Assembly: GCA_047629975.1 (NCBI GenBank)
Contig: JBLHUT010000089.1
Coordinates: 1 to 11,731, forward strand
Origin: JBLHUT01 sp047629975
GTDB lineage: Bacteria; Pseudomonadota; Alphaproteobacteria; Rhodobacterales; Rhodobacteraceae
Direction of reading: 5' to 3'
Length of the DNA stretch: 11,731 nucleotides
Both the position numbers and the translations under genes were made by a program. Every line of letters begins with the position of its first letter. The stretch's first letter is position 1. Below, piece after piece: positions 6,037 to 11,731 of this stretch. The notes beneath the pieces are model-generated. The model was not told the origin of the DNA, did not search any database, and saw nothing but the letters and a program-made list of their open reading frames with translations.

Positions 6037-6064
6037 GCATCGTCGCTTAACACAAAGGGCATGC
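6037..6064 (+). promoter_or_regulatory. ROSE-like RNA thermometer hairpin over the Hsp20 ribosome binding site
   Basis: In the leader, GCATCGTCGCT (6037-6047) can pair with AGGGCATGC (6056-6064). Pairs are GCAT/ATGC, G6042-C6060, U6043-G6059, C6044-G6058, C6046-G6057 and U6047-A6056, with C6041 and G6045 bulged and an 8-nt loop. The stem covers AGGG of the Shine-Dalgarno AAAGGG (6054-6059) and reaches four bases short of the ATG at 6068. The UCGCU segment fits the UYGCU signature of ROSE elements, including the bulged G opposite the anti-SD helix. ROSE elements are known upstream of alphaproteobacterial small heat-shock genes. Confidence 0.5.
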
Positions 6065-6067
6065 CGT

Positions 6068-6490
6068 ATGAGCAAACTGACACTGGGATCGCACCCTTTT
6101 TTCGTAGGGTTCGAACAACTGGAACGACTGGTAGAGCGGACTGCCAAGTCCGGTAACGAAGGCTACCCCCCCTATAATATCGAACAGACCAGCGACTTGA
6201 GCTACCGGATCACGCTTGCCGTGGCCGGATTCGCCGAGGACGATCTGGCCATAACTGTCGAGGATCGCCAATTGGTGATCCGCGGGCGACAGCAAGACGA
6301 AGACAATGCCCGAATTTTCCTGCATCGCGGTATTGCCGGGCGGCAGTTCCTGCGCAGCTTTGTGCTGGCCGATGCGGTCGATGTTGCCGGTGCCACGATG
6401 GAACACGGGCTGCTGCATGTGGATCTGGTGCGCTCGGCCCCCGAGACGATTGTTCAGACCATTCGTATCAACACACCACACAAAGGATAA
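6068..6490 (+). CDS. Small heat-shock protein, Hsp20/alpha-crystallin family (IbpA-like)
   Basis: Hsp20 proteins are ATP-independent holdases that keep unfolding proteins soluble for refolding by DnaK/ClpB. The 140-residue protein has a short N-terminal arm starting with F-F-V-G-F, then an alpha-crystallin domain from about residue 33 (Y-P-P-Y-N-I-E) to 122. This includes Y-R-I-T-L-A-V-A-G-F (46-55), L-x-I-R-G (69-73), F-L-H-R-G-I-A-x-R-x-F (84-94) and the signature M-E-H-G-L-L-H-V-D-L (111-120). The C-terminal tail has an I-R-I motif (132-134), the I-x-I used in oligomer assembly. The ATG at 6068 has AAAGGG with an 8-nt spacer. A DUF1150 gene follows 4 nt after the stop, so the two are one operon. 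Confidence 0.93.
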   Translation: MSKLTLGSHPFFVGFEQLERLVERTAKSGNEGYPPYNIEQTSDLSYRITLAVAGFAEDDLAITVEDRQLVIRGRQQDEDNARIFLHRGIAGRQFLRSFVLADAVDVAGATMEHGLLHVDLVRSAPETIVQTIRINTPHKG

Positions 6491-6494
6491 CGTG

Positions 6495-6740
6495 ATGGAC
6501 AGGAATTACGATTTTGAAAAACACCGTGCGGTTGCGAAATCGGATGCGCCGAAAATTGCTTATGTCCGTCCGGTAAAGGTCTGCGATCTTCCGCAAGACG
6601 TGCAAGCCCGTGCCGAGGGACGCCAGACGCTTTATGCGCTGCATGACGCGGACGGCGCGCCGCTGGCACTGGTTGCAGAGCGTGACATGGCCTTTATGCT
6701 GGCCCGCCAGAACGATCTGGCGCCGGTCAATGCGCATTAA
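6495..6740 (+). CDS. DUF1150 family protein
   Basis: The product is 81 residues, cytoplasmic and without a signal or membrane segment. The conserved core L-Y-A-L-H-D-A-D-G-A-P-L-A-L-V and the end A-F-M-L-A-R-Q-N-D-L-A-P-V-x-x-H correspond to DUF1150, a small alphaproteobacterial family of unknown function often found next to Hsp20 genes. Its Shine-Dalgarno AAAGGA (6482-6487) lies within the last codons of hsp20, and only 4 nt separate the stop from this ATG, so translation is probably coupled. Co-regulation with Hsp20 suggests a stress-related accessory role, but that is inference. Confidence 0.85.
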   Translation: MDRNYDFEKHRAVAKSDAPKIAYVRPVKVCDLPQDVQARAEGRQTLYALHDADGAPLALVAERDMAFMLARQNDLAPVNAH

Positions 6741-6744
6741 TTGA

Positions 6745-6778
6745 CAAAAGAAACGCGACCAACGGTCGGTGACTTTTG
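6745..6778 (+). other. Hairpin just after the DUF1150 gene
   Basis: CAAAAG (6745-6750) and CTTTTG (6773-6778) enclose an inner stem CGACC (6756-6760) / GGTCG (6764-6768) with a 3-nt loop. It lacks a trailing T-run. It may protect the mRNA 3' end or act as a weak first terminator ahead of the strong one at 6815. Confidence 0.35.
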
Positions 6779-6814
6779 ATCCATCGCTAAAAACCTGGCG
6801 GTGAAAAAGACTTG

Positions 6815-6846
6815 AAAAGCCTCGCTGTTTGATCAGCGAGGCTTTT
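6815..6846. terminator. Strong bidirectional intrinsic terminator
   Basis: AAAAGCCTCGCTG (6815-6827) and CAGCGAGGCTTTT (6834-6846) form a perfect 13-bp inverted repeat with a 6-nt loop. The T-run on each strand comes from the A/T ends of the stem. It lies between the convergent DUF1150 (+) and sat/cysC (-) genes and probably ends both transcripts. Confidence 0.9.
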
Positions 6847-6860
6847 GCTATTTGTAACTA

Positions 6861-8567
6861 TCAGCCGGTTATCAAACCCATCGCTTCGAGTTTGAGATAG
6901 ACCTGCTGGGCGCAGTAATCGACATCGAACCCGTCTGTTTCCAGCCGCAGCTCAGGGGATTCAGGCATGTCATAGGGATCGGAAATCCCTGTGAATTCCT
7001 TGATTTTTCCTTCGCGAGCCAGCTTGTAAAGCCCCTTGCGGTCGCGCCGTTCGCATTCCTCCAACGAAGTGGCGACATGGATTTCAAGGAACGCGCCAAA
7101 TTGTTCGATGTCCTCGCGCACGGCACGGCGGGTGATGGCATAGGGGGCGATCGGCGCACAGATCGCGATGCCTCCGTTTTTCGTGATTTCCGAGGCAACA
7201 TACCCGATACGACGAATGTTCAGATCGCGGTGTGCTTTGGAAAACCCAAGCTCGGACGACAGGTTCTTGCGCACGATGTCACCATCAAGAAGCGTAACCG
7301 GCCGGCCACCAAGCTCCATCAGCTTGACCATCAACGCATTTGCGATGGTCGATTTTCCCGAGCCGGACAAGCCGGTAAAGAACACGGTAAATCCCTGCTT
7401 TGACCGCGGCGGACGGGTGCGGCGCAATTCCTGCACGACGCTTGGAAAACTGAACCATTCAGGAATTTCAAGCCCCTCGGCCAGACGCCGGCGCAGCTCG
7501 GTTCCCGAGATATTCAGAACCGTTGCCCCTTCGGCGACCTCGTCGGCGGGCTGGTATTCGGCCCGCTCCTGAACCCAGACCATGTGTTTGAAATCGACCA
7601 TCTCGATGCCGATCTCTGTCGCGTGTTCGGCGAACAGTTCCTGCGCATCGTAGGGGCCATAAAAATCGTCCCCGGCCGAGTTTTTGCCCGGACCGGCGTG
7701 GTCGCGGCCAATGATCATATGCGTGCAGCCGTGATTTTTTCGAATCAGCCCGTGCCAGACCGCCTCGCGCGGGCCGGCCATGCGCATCGCAAGGTTCAGC
7801 AGGCTCATTGTGGTTGTGGCCGACGGGTATTGGTCCAGAACGGCCTCATAACACCGCACGCGCGTGAAGTGGTCGATGTCGCCGGGTTTTGTCATGCCGA
7901 CGACCGGATGGATCAACAGGTTCGCCTCGGCCTCTTTGGCTGCGCGGAATGTCAGTTCCTGGTGGGCGCGGTGCAGCGGATTGCGGGTTTGAAACGCAAC
8001 AATCCGGCGCCAGCCCATTTTGCGGAAATACGCCCGCAGCTCGTTTGGCGTGTCGCGGCGTGCGCGAAAATCGTAGTGAACCGGCTGCTGGATACCCGTT
8101 ACGGGCCCGCCAAGATAAACGGCGCCTGCAGTGTTGTGAAGGTAATTGACCGCCGGATGCGCGCTGTCGTCCGCGCCGTAAACCCCTGCGGCTTCGACAG
8201 TTTTATCAGGGGTCCACTTGTCGCCAACACTCATGGTCGCAAGGATCACGCCCTCTTGGTCCCGCAGGGCAATGTCTTGGCCGGGTTCGATTTTGGCAGC
8301 GAAATCCTCGCCGACATCCAGTGTGATCGGGATCGGCCAAAGGGTTCCATCGGCGGTGCGCATATTTTTGACGACACCGTTATAGTCGGCCTCGCTCATG
8401 AAGCCCTTGAGGGGATTGAACCCGCCGTTCATCAGCAACTCCAAGTCGCAAATTTGACGCGGCGTCAAATCCCAGCTTGGAAGGTTCGCGGCTTCAAGCC
8501 TTAGCTTTTGCCCGCTTTCATGGGAAACATAGAGTTCAGGAATTGGAACCAGATTATCTGCAAACAT
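6861..8567 (-). CDS. sat/cysC: Bifunctional sulfate adenylyltransferase / adenylylsulfate kinase
   Basis: This fused enzyme makes APS from ATP and sulfate, then phosphorylates APS to PAPS for sulfate assimilation. It has 568 residues. The N-terminal ATP sulfurylase part (about 1-385) carries Q-T-R-N-P-L-H-R-A-H (193-202), H-P-V-V-G (220-224) and G-R-D-H-A-G-P-G (287-294). The C-terminal APS kinase part (about 392-565) carries an intact P-loop G-L-S-G-S-G-K-S-T (399-407), L-D-G-D-x-V-R (427-433), F-S-K-A-H-R-D (443-449) and I-A-P-Y (473-476). Both active sites look complete, unlike fungal enzymes whose kinase domain is inactive. The ATG at 8567 has only a weak GAGTGG upstream. No other cys gene is adjacent. 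Confidence 0.96.
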   Translation of the reverse strand: MFADNLVPIPELYVSHESGQKLRLEAANLPSWDLTPRQICDLELLMNGGFNPLKGFMSEADYNGVVKNMRTADGTLWPIPITLDVGEDFAAKIEPGQDIALRDQEGVILATMSVGDKWTPDKTVEAAGVYGADDSAHPAVNYLHNTAGAVYLGGPVTGIQQPVHYDFRARRDTPNELRAYFRKMGWRRIVAFQTRNPLHRAHQELTFRAAKEAEANLLIHPVVGMTKPGDIDHFTRVRCYEAVLDQYPSATTTMSLLNLAMRMAGPREAVWHGLIRKNHGCTHMIIGRDHAGPGKNSAGDDFYGPYDAQELFAEHATEIGIEMVDFKHMVWVQERAEYQPADEVAEGATVLNISGTELRRRLAEGLEIPEWFSFPSVVQELRRTRPPRSKQGFTVFFTGLSGSGKSTIANALMVKLMELGGRPVTLLDGDIVRKNLSSELGFSKAHRDLNIRRIGYVASEITKNGGIAICAPIAPYAITRRAVREDIEQFGAFLEIHVATSLEECERRDRKGLYKLAREGKIKEFTGISDPYDMPESPELRLETDGFDVDYCAQQVYLKLEAMGLITG

Positions 8568-8738
8568 TTGACCACTCGATTGGATGTAATTTAAATCGCG
8601 CGGTCACTCCTCCCAAGAAAGCTGCCGCACTCTTGGTGGCTTTAGACCTGAACTGGGTCGATAATCAAGCATAGGACACAGAGGAATTGATGTTTTTGCT
8701 TATTTGCCACGCTCTGGTGCCGACAAAACGGCGTGCGC

Positions 8739-8890
8739 GCCGGAGTTGGTTCAGACCGCAACCGGCTGATGACATCAGAAGGCCCGTGGGCTCGGGGGCA
8801 TCGCACCGGTGTCACCCTTGGTCCAAGGCGCGCTGCGTTTTCAGAAACCGGACCTGTCCAAACTTTGGCCGCCAAGGCATGATAATGCCT
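8739..8890. repeat. Cluster of short palindromes/hairpins
   Basis: In order: GCCGG/CCGGC (8739-8743 / 8762-8766) enclosing an inner stem; CTGAT-GAC-ATCAG (8766-8778); GCCC-GT-GGGC (8782-8791); CACCGGTG (8804-8811); CCTTGG-T-CCAAGG (8816-8828); CCAAA-C-TTTGG (8858-8868); AGGCAT-GATA-ATGCCT (8875-8890). The density is unlike the other spacers in the window. It could be a folded RNA or a multi-site operator region. Confidence 0.4.
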
Positions 8891-8899
8891 AAAATATAG

Positions 8900-9043
8900 C
8901 AAAAATGAGCAGAGCGTTTTGCGTTTTGTGCGGTGTCTCTGGGCCGGTGTTGCGGTTGTGTTAACCTGAGCGTGGTTAGTGAGTGTGTGCATTTGATCAG
9001 TTCGGTCCGCCCAAGGGAATGCATTTCCTGGGCGGACCTTTTT
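8900..9043 (+). ncRNA. Candidate small RNA ending at the 9004-9043 terminator
   Basis: A strong + strand terminator lies here, but both flanking genes are on the minus strand and sat/cysC starts only 437 bp to the left. A + strand transcript must therefore begin within about 8570-8990. An AT-rich patch, TAAAAT (8890-8895) and TATAGC (8895-8900), could be its -10, giving about 140 nt; no good -35 was found, so the 5' end is a guess. Possible internal stems are TAACC/GGTTA (8962-8966 / 8974-8978) or, alternatively, GGTT/AACC (8954-8957 / 8963-8966). It does not match features I know of tmRNA, RNase P RNA or SRP RNA. Confidence 0.4.
9004..9043 (+). terminator. Strong + strand intrinsic terminator
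   Basis: GGTCCGCCCA (9004-9013) and TGGGCGGACC (9029-9038) pair perfectly over 10 bp. After a bulged A the helix continues with GGGAA/TTTCC (one G-U) to a UGCA loop. Five T's follow at 9039-9043. On the minus strand no T-run follows, so it acts on + strand transcripts, not on the P450 gene. Confidence 0.92.
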
Positions 9044-9071
9044 CATGACCTTTCGAACGCGACCGGCGTTT

Positions 9072-10394
9072 TTAAAGCGGTCTCAGAATCACGGGCAGTT
9101 TATCTTTGGGCTGCGGGATCGGCATGCGTTGCCAGTTCGCTTCGGGCGCGCCTGTGCCCTCGACCCGCGCGTGTCGCAAAAGGGCCGCAACGAAGGTCTT
9201 TACCTGCATCGTCGAGAAATGCAGCCCGATGCATTTGTGGGCCCCGCCCCCAAAGGGCGCCCAGGCATAGCGGTGACGCTTGTCCTCTGCGCGATTGGGA
9301 GAGAACCTGTCTGGATCGAAGCTTTCGGGGTTTGTGAACATCTGCGGTGACGACATGACCATGCCCGGTGAAACACTCACAGACGTGCCCGCAGGGATGG
9401 TGACCCCTTCGAACTCGAACGCGCGTGTCGCCCGCCGGGGAATGAACGGGACAGGTGGCACAAGGCGCAAGGCTTCTTTGAAAACCCGCTCTGTCAGCTC
9501 CATTTGCGCCATGGCTTCGGGTGTCAGGGGGCCGGGGGGCAGGCCGGCCACTTCTTCAATCAGCCTGTCTTGCCATTCAGGATGGGTGCTTAGGGCCCAG
9601 ACCATCGTGGTCAGCGCGCTGGCTGTCGTGTCATGGGCCGCCATGAGCAGGAAGTTGAAGTGATCGACGATCTCTGCGTCGCTCCAGCCGGCGCCGTCTT
9701 CGTCTTTTGCGAGACACATTTGCGAAAAGAAATCGTCGCCACCGCTCGTGCGGCGCTCGCCAATCAGTTTCGAGAAAGTCTCGACGAGCAACTTGCGTCC
9801 GGCCACGCCGCGCCCGAGCTTGGTAAAGGGCAGGGGCTTGCGGACCAGCCCGAAAGAGCCTGCAACCTCGTCTGCGAACGCTTTGTTCAAATGGCGTGTT
9901 TCAGGCGCATCCGTGGGCAGCCCCATAAAGACGGCTCCGCCCATCCGCAGGGTCAGATCCTTGACTGCGGGATAGAACTCGAACGGCGTATCCAGTGCCC
10001 AACGCCCGACAAGCGTCTCGATTTCCTGACCCATCCTGATCTGATAGGCCCGCAACGTCGGGGCCTTGAAGGCCGCCTGCATGATCCGGCGATGCCGCCG
10101 GTGATTGTCAAAGTCGCGCAACATCAAGCCGCCGGGAAACAGGTCCTTGATCATGTCCCAGCCTTGTTCGCTGGAAAAAATCTGGTCCTTGTCTGTCAGC
10201 ACCATTTCGAGCGCATCCGCCCCGATCAGAATGACACGCCATTCGCCCAGCATGTTTACTTTGTAAACGTTGCCGTATTTTTGGCTGACTTGACCGTGAA
10301 AACCGTAGCTGTCGTGCAGGATGTTTAATGTATGCCCGATCAACGGGGCAGCTTTCGGGCCGGGAATATGGGCCAATGCGGCAAATGCAACCAT
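9072..10394 (-). CDS. Cytochrome P450
   Basis: This is a heme-thiolate monooxygenase of 440 residues. Motifs are the proline-rich hinge I-P-G-P-K (10-14), the C-helix region H-R-R-H-R-R (98-103), I-helix A-A-H-D-T-T (252-257; alanine where glycine is usual), K-helix E-A-L-R (307-310), F-D-P-D-R-F (359-364), and the heme loop F-G-G-G-A-H-K-C-I-G (381-390) with C388 as iron ligand. There is no long membrane anchor, so it is probably soluble. The ATG at 10394 has AAAGG 9 nt upstream; a TTG seven codons earlier (10415) lacks one. By eye the heme loop recalls CYP120/CYP26-type P450s, but subfamily and substrate cannot be assigned. No ferredoxin or reductase gene is adjacent, so electrons must come from a partner elsewhere. 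Confidence 0.95.
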   Translation of the reverse strand: MVAFAALAHIPGPKAAPLIGHTLNILHDSYGFHGQVSQKYGNVYKVNMLGEWRVILIGADALEMVLTDKDQIFSSEQGWDMIKDLFPGGLMLRDFDNHRRHRRIMQAAFKAPTLRAYQIRMGQEIETLVGRWALDTPFEFYPAVKDLTLRMGGAVFMGLPTDAPETRHLNKAFADEVAGSFGLVRKPLPFTKLGRGVAGRKLLVETFSKLIGERRTSGGDDFFSQMCLAKDEDGAGWSDAEIVDHFNFLLMAAHDTTASALTTMVWALSTHPEWQDRLIEEVAGLPPGPLTPEAMAQMELTERVFKEALRLVPPVPFIPRRATRAFEFEGVTIPAGTSVSVSPGMVMSSPQMFTNPESFDPDRFSPNRAEDKRHRYAWAPFGGGAHKCIGLHFSTMQVKTFVAALLRHARVEGTGAPEANWQRMPIPQPKDKLPVILRPL

Positions 10395-10570
10395 GCACAG
10401 GAACCTTTCAAACAACTGGTCAGAACAGAACCGAGCGGTTGGGAAACGGTGTCACAACAGCCCAAGCGCCCTGAATTTCGCGATACAATGACGGACCTGA
10501 CAGAACAATGAAAGGCACCTTTGGCGCGCTGTTGCAATTTTCAAGCAGGGGATCATCTCGGATTGCGGAT

Positions 10571-10592
10571 CACCCGCCGCGAACAGCGGGTG
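10571..10592 (-). terminator. Hairpin downstream of trxB, possible weak terminator
   Basis: CACCCGC (10571-10577) and GCGGGTG (10586-10592) form a perfect 7-bp stem with an 8-nt loop, 17 nt past the trxB stop codon. No T-run follows on the minus strand, so it is only a candidate. The rest of 10395-10608, between trxB and the P450, shows no gene. Confidence 0.35.
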
Positions 10593-10608
10593 TTCCTTGA
10601 ACGGCTTG

Positions 10609-11580
10609 TTAAACCGCCGCGGCAGGGGGGCTGGTATCGCCCTCGTGCTCGGCCAGAAACTTTTCTGCTTCCAGCGCGGCCATGCACCCCATTCCGGCGC
10701 TTGTTACCGCTTGACGATAGATGTGATCCGTCAGGTCTCCGGCGGCGAAAACGCCGGGAATGGAGGTTGCTGTGCTGTCGGGTTTTGTTACTACATAACC
10801 GCCGTTGTGGGTCTCGAGCTGGTCAATCACCAACTCCGACGCCGGCGCATGGCCGATGGCCACGAAAAACCCGTCGCAGGAAATGTCTGTCGTCTCGCCG
10901 GTGTCCACGTGCCGCACCCGCACCGCGGTCACGCCGCGCGGCGTCTCGTCCCCGAGGACTTCTTCGATGGAGTGGTTCCACAAGGTTTCGATCTTGGGGT
11001 GCTTGAACAACCGGTCCTGCAAAATCTTTTCCGCACGCAGCGTATCACGACGGTGAACAAGCGTTACCTTCTCAGCAAAATTCGTCAGGAACAGTGCCTC
11101 TTCGACGGCGGTGTTGCCGCCTCCGATTACGACCACCTGCTTGCCGCGATAAAAGAACCCGTCGCAGGTGGCACAGGCCGACACGCCAAATCCCTTGAAC
11201 TTTTCTTCGGAGGGAAGGCCCAGCCATTTCGCCTGTGCCCCCGTCGCAAGGATAACGGCGTCGGCCGTATACACCGTGCCGCCATCGCCAATGGCCGTAA
11301 AGGGACGCTTGGACAGGTCGATGCTGCTGATGTAGTCGGAAATGATCTCGGTGCCGACCTCGCGGGCGTGGCTCTCCATTCGGATCATAAGTTCGGGGCC
11401 CTGAACGGTCGTGTCGCCGGGCCAGTTTTCAACTTCGGTTGTGATCGTCAGTTGTCCGCCGGGCTGGATGCCCTGAACCAGAATAGGATCCAGCATCGCA
11501 CGGCTGGCATAGACTGCGGCGGTATATCCCGCTGGTCCGGAGCCGATGATCAGAACGCGGGTATGGCGGCTGTTGGACAT
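10609..11580 (-). CDS. trxB: Thioredoxin-disulfide reductase
   Basis: TrxB is an FAD enzyme that reduces thioredoxin with NADPH in the cytoplasm. The protein is 323 residues. It shows the FAD site G-S-G-P-A-G (13-18), G-G-Q-L (41-44), the redox-active C-A-T-C (136-139), the NADPH site G-G-G-N-T-A (153-158) with H-R-R (176-178), and the second FAD motif F-A-A-G-D-L (278-283). The last 12 or so residues are a short Pro/Ala tail. The ATG at 11580 is chosen because TGAGG lies 6 nt before it; the ATG at 11592 would overlap that site. Reduced thioredoxin is the donor for ribonucleotide reductase and thioredoxin-dependent PAPS reductases, a functional but not operonic link to sat/cysC. Confidence 0.96.
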   Translation of the reverse strand: MSNSRHTRVLIIGSGPAGYTAAVYASRAMLDPILVQGIQPGGQLTITTEVENWPGDTTVQGPELMIRMESHAREVGTEIISDYISSIDLSKRPFTAIGDGGTVYTADAVILATGAQAKWLGLPSEEKFKGFGVSACATCDGFFYRGKQVVVIGGGNTAVEEALFLTNFAEKVTLVHRRDTLRAEKILQDRLFKHPKIETLWNHSIEEVLGDETPRGVTAVRVRHVDTGETTDISCDGFFVAIGHAPASELVIDQLETHNGGYVVTKPDSTATSIPGVFAAGDLTDHIYRQAVTSAGMGCMAALEAEKFLAEHEGDTSPPAAAV

Positions 11581-11698
11581 TTGAAACCTCATGACGACTG
11601 TTGCTTGCAGAAGTGCTCATATAGGGCGCATTATGCCAGTTGAACAGGTCTGCGTGCCCGGTCGACACATTTTGCCATGCCGGTTGGTATACACTTTA

Positions 11699-11726
11699 TT
11701 GCGCATATCTGAAATATTGTTGCGCA
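11699..11726. repeat. Direct TTGCGCA repeats 21 bp apart upstream of trxB
   Basis: TTGCGCA at 11699-11705 and 11720-11726 flank an AT-rich core, with a 21-bp period equal to two helical turns. The 139 bp from 11593 to the window end hold no gene and should contain the trxB promoter, and perhaps that of a neighbour beyond the edge. The repeats may be a regulator site; no protein can be named. Confidence 0.3.
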
Positions 11727-11731
11727 GCGGC

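Larger units (their letters stand above)
8568..9071. other. 504-bp gene-free interval between sat/cysC and the P450 gene
   Basis: No open frame here is convincing. The sat/cysC leader and promoter must lie at its left end; a weak candidate is TTGATT (8668-8663) and TCTAAA (8646-8641) on the minus strand. CCAAGA/TCTTGG (8613-8618 / 8631-8636) is a possible leader hairpin. The middle (8739-8890) holds a run of palindromes. The right end is a + strand terminator that serves no annotated gene. Confidence 0.6.

Noticed and set aside
7584..8504. 306-codon + strand frame
   Set aside because: It is the antisense shadow of sat/cysC, which has full catalytic motifs on the minus strand.
8603..8610. GGAGGAG in the sat/cysC leader as a leader-peptide ribosome binding site
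   Set aside because: The only start nearby, a GTG, directly abuts the site with no spacer, and the 17-codon frame holds a single Cys codon, so an attenuating leader peptide is not supported.
8690..8898. 69-codon + strand frame with a well-spaced AGAGGA before its ATG
   Set aside because: The Shine-Dalgarno is attractive and the terminator lies downstream. But the product is Arg/Cys-rich with no family resemblance, and it uses AGA, AGG and ATA codons that are rare in the neighbouring genes. It would rise in value if RNA-seq shows a transcript covering 8680-9043.
8690..9043. tmRNA, RNase P RNA or SRP RNA
   Set aside because: No tag-peptide frame, T-arm or CCA end, no GAGGAAAGUCC-type RNase P core, and no SRP tetraloop domain could be found.
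8642..9046. 134-codon minus-strand frame in the gene-free interval
   Set aside because: It reads through the strong terminator stem and the palindrome cluster, has no ribosome binding site of note, and its His/Arg/Cys-rich translation resembles no protein family.
10597..11643. 348-codon + strand frame
   Set aside because: It is the antisense shadow of trxB.

Overview
The window looks like chromosomal DNA from an alphaproteobacterium, most likely a Rhodobacteraceae/Roseobacter-type organism. This rests on the moderately high GC, the fused sulfate adenylyltransferase/APS kinase, the Hsp20-DUF1150 pair, the DUF465 protein beside purEK, and the style of the protein sequences. No tRNA, rRNA, insertion sequence or CRISPR array was seen.

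Layout. (a) 2-604 (+) is the 3' part of a SIMPL/DUF541 periplasmic protein gene; it faces a PLP-dependent O-acetylhomoserine sulfhydrylase, metY (1983-676, -). (b) 2230-3898 (+) is a small accessory block: a Sec-exported 132-residue protein of unknown function, a PAAR-repeat spike-tip protein, and a DUF4123 adaptor protein. PAAR and DUF4123 belong to type VI secretion effector delivery, but no VgrG and no recognisable toxin is present, and a terminator overlaps the end of the DUF4123 gene. (c) 5577-3992 (-) is purE-purK, overlapping by 4 nt. Upstream lies a DUF465 small coiled-coil protein (5893-5675, -). (d) 6068-6740 (+) is an Hsp20-DUF1150 pair with a good heat-shock sigma (RpoH) promoter match and a 5' leader that can fold over the ribosome binding site like a ROSE-type thermometer. 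It ends at a strong, apparently bidirectional terminator. (e) 8567-6861 (-) is sat/cysC. (f) 8568-9071 is a 504-bp stretch with no convincing gene but many short palindromes, and it ends in a textbook + strand terminator. That implies a + strand transcript, probably a small RNA. (g) 10394-9072 (-) is an orphan cytochrome P450. (h) 11580-10609 (-) is thioredoxin reductase, trxB.

How the genes relate. Three genes share a sulfur/redox theme without forming an operon. Sat-CysC makes PAPS, thioredoxin reductase supplies the reduced thioredoxin that thioredoxin-dependent PAPS reductases use, and MetY puts sulfide into homocysteine. purE and purK perform the two-step AIR carboxylation of purine synthesis. 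Hsp20 is a stress chaperone. The most unusual parts are the PAAR-DUF4123 block lacking VgrG and toxin, the transcript implied by the 9004-9043 terminator, and the structured leaders of hsp20 and metY. All functional assignments come from reading motifs by eye; no database search was run.
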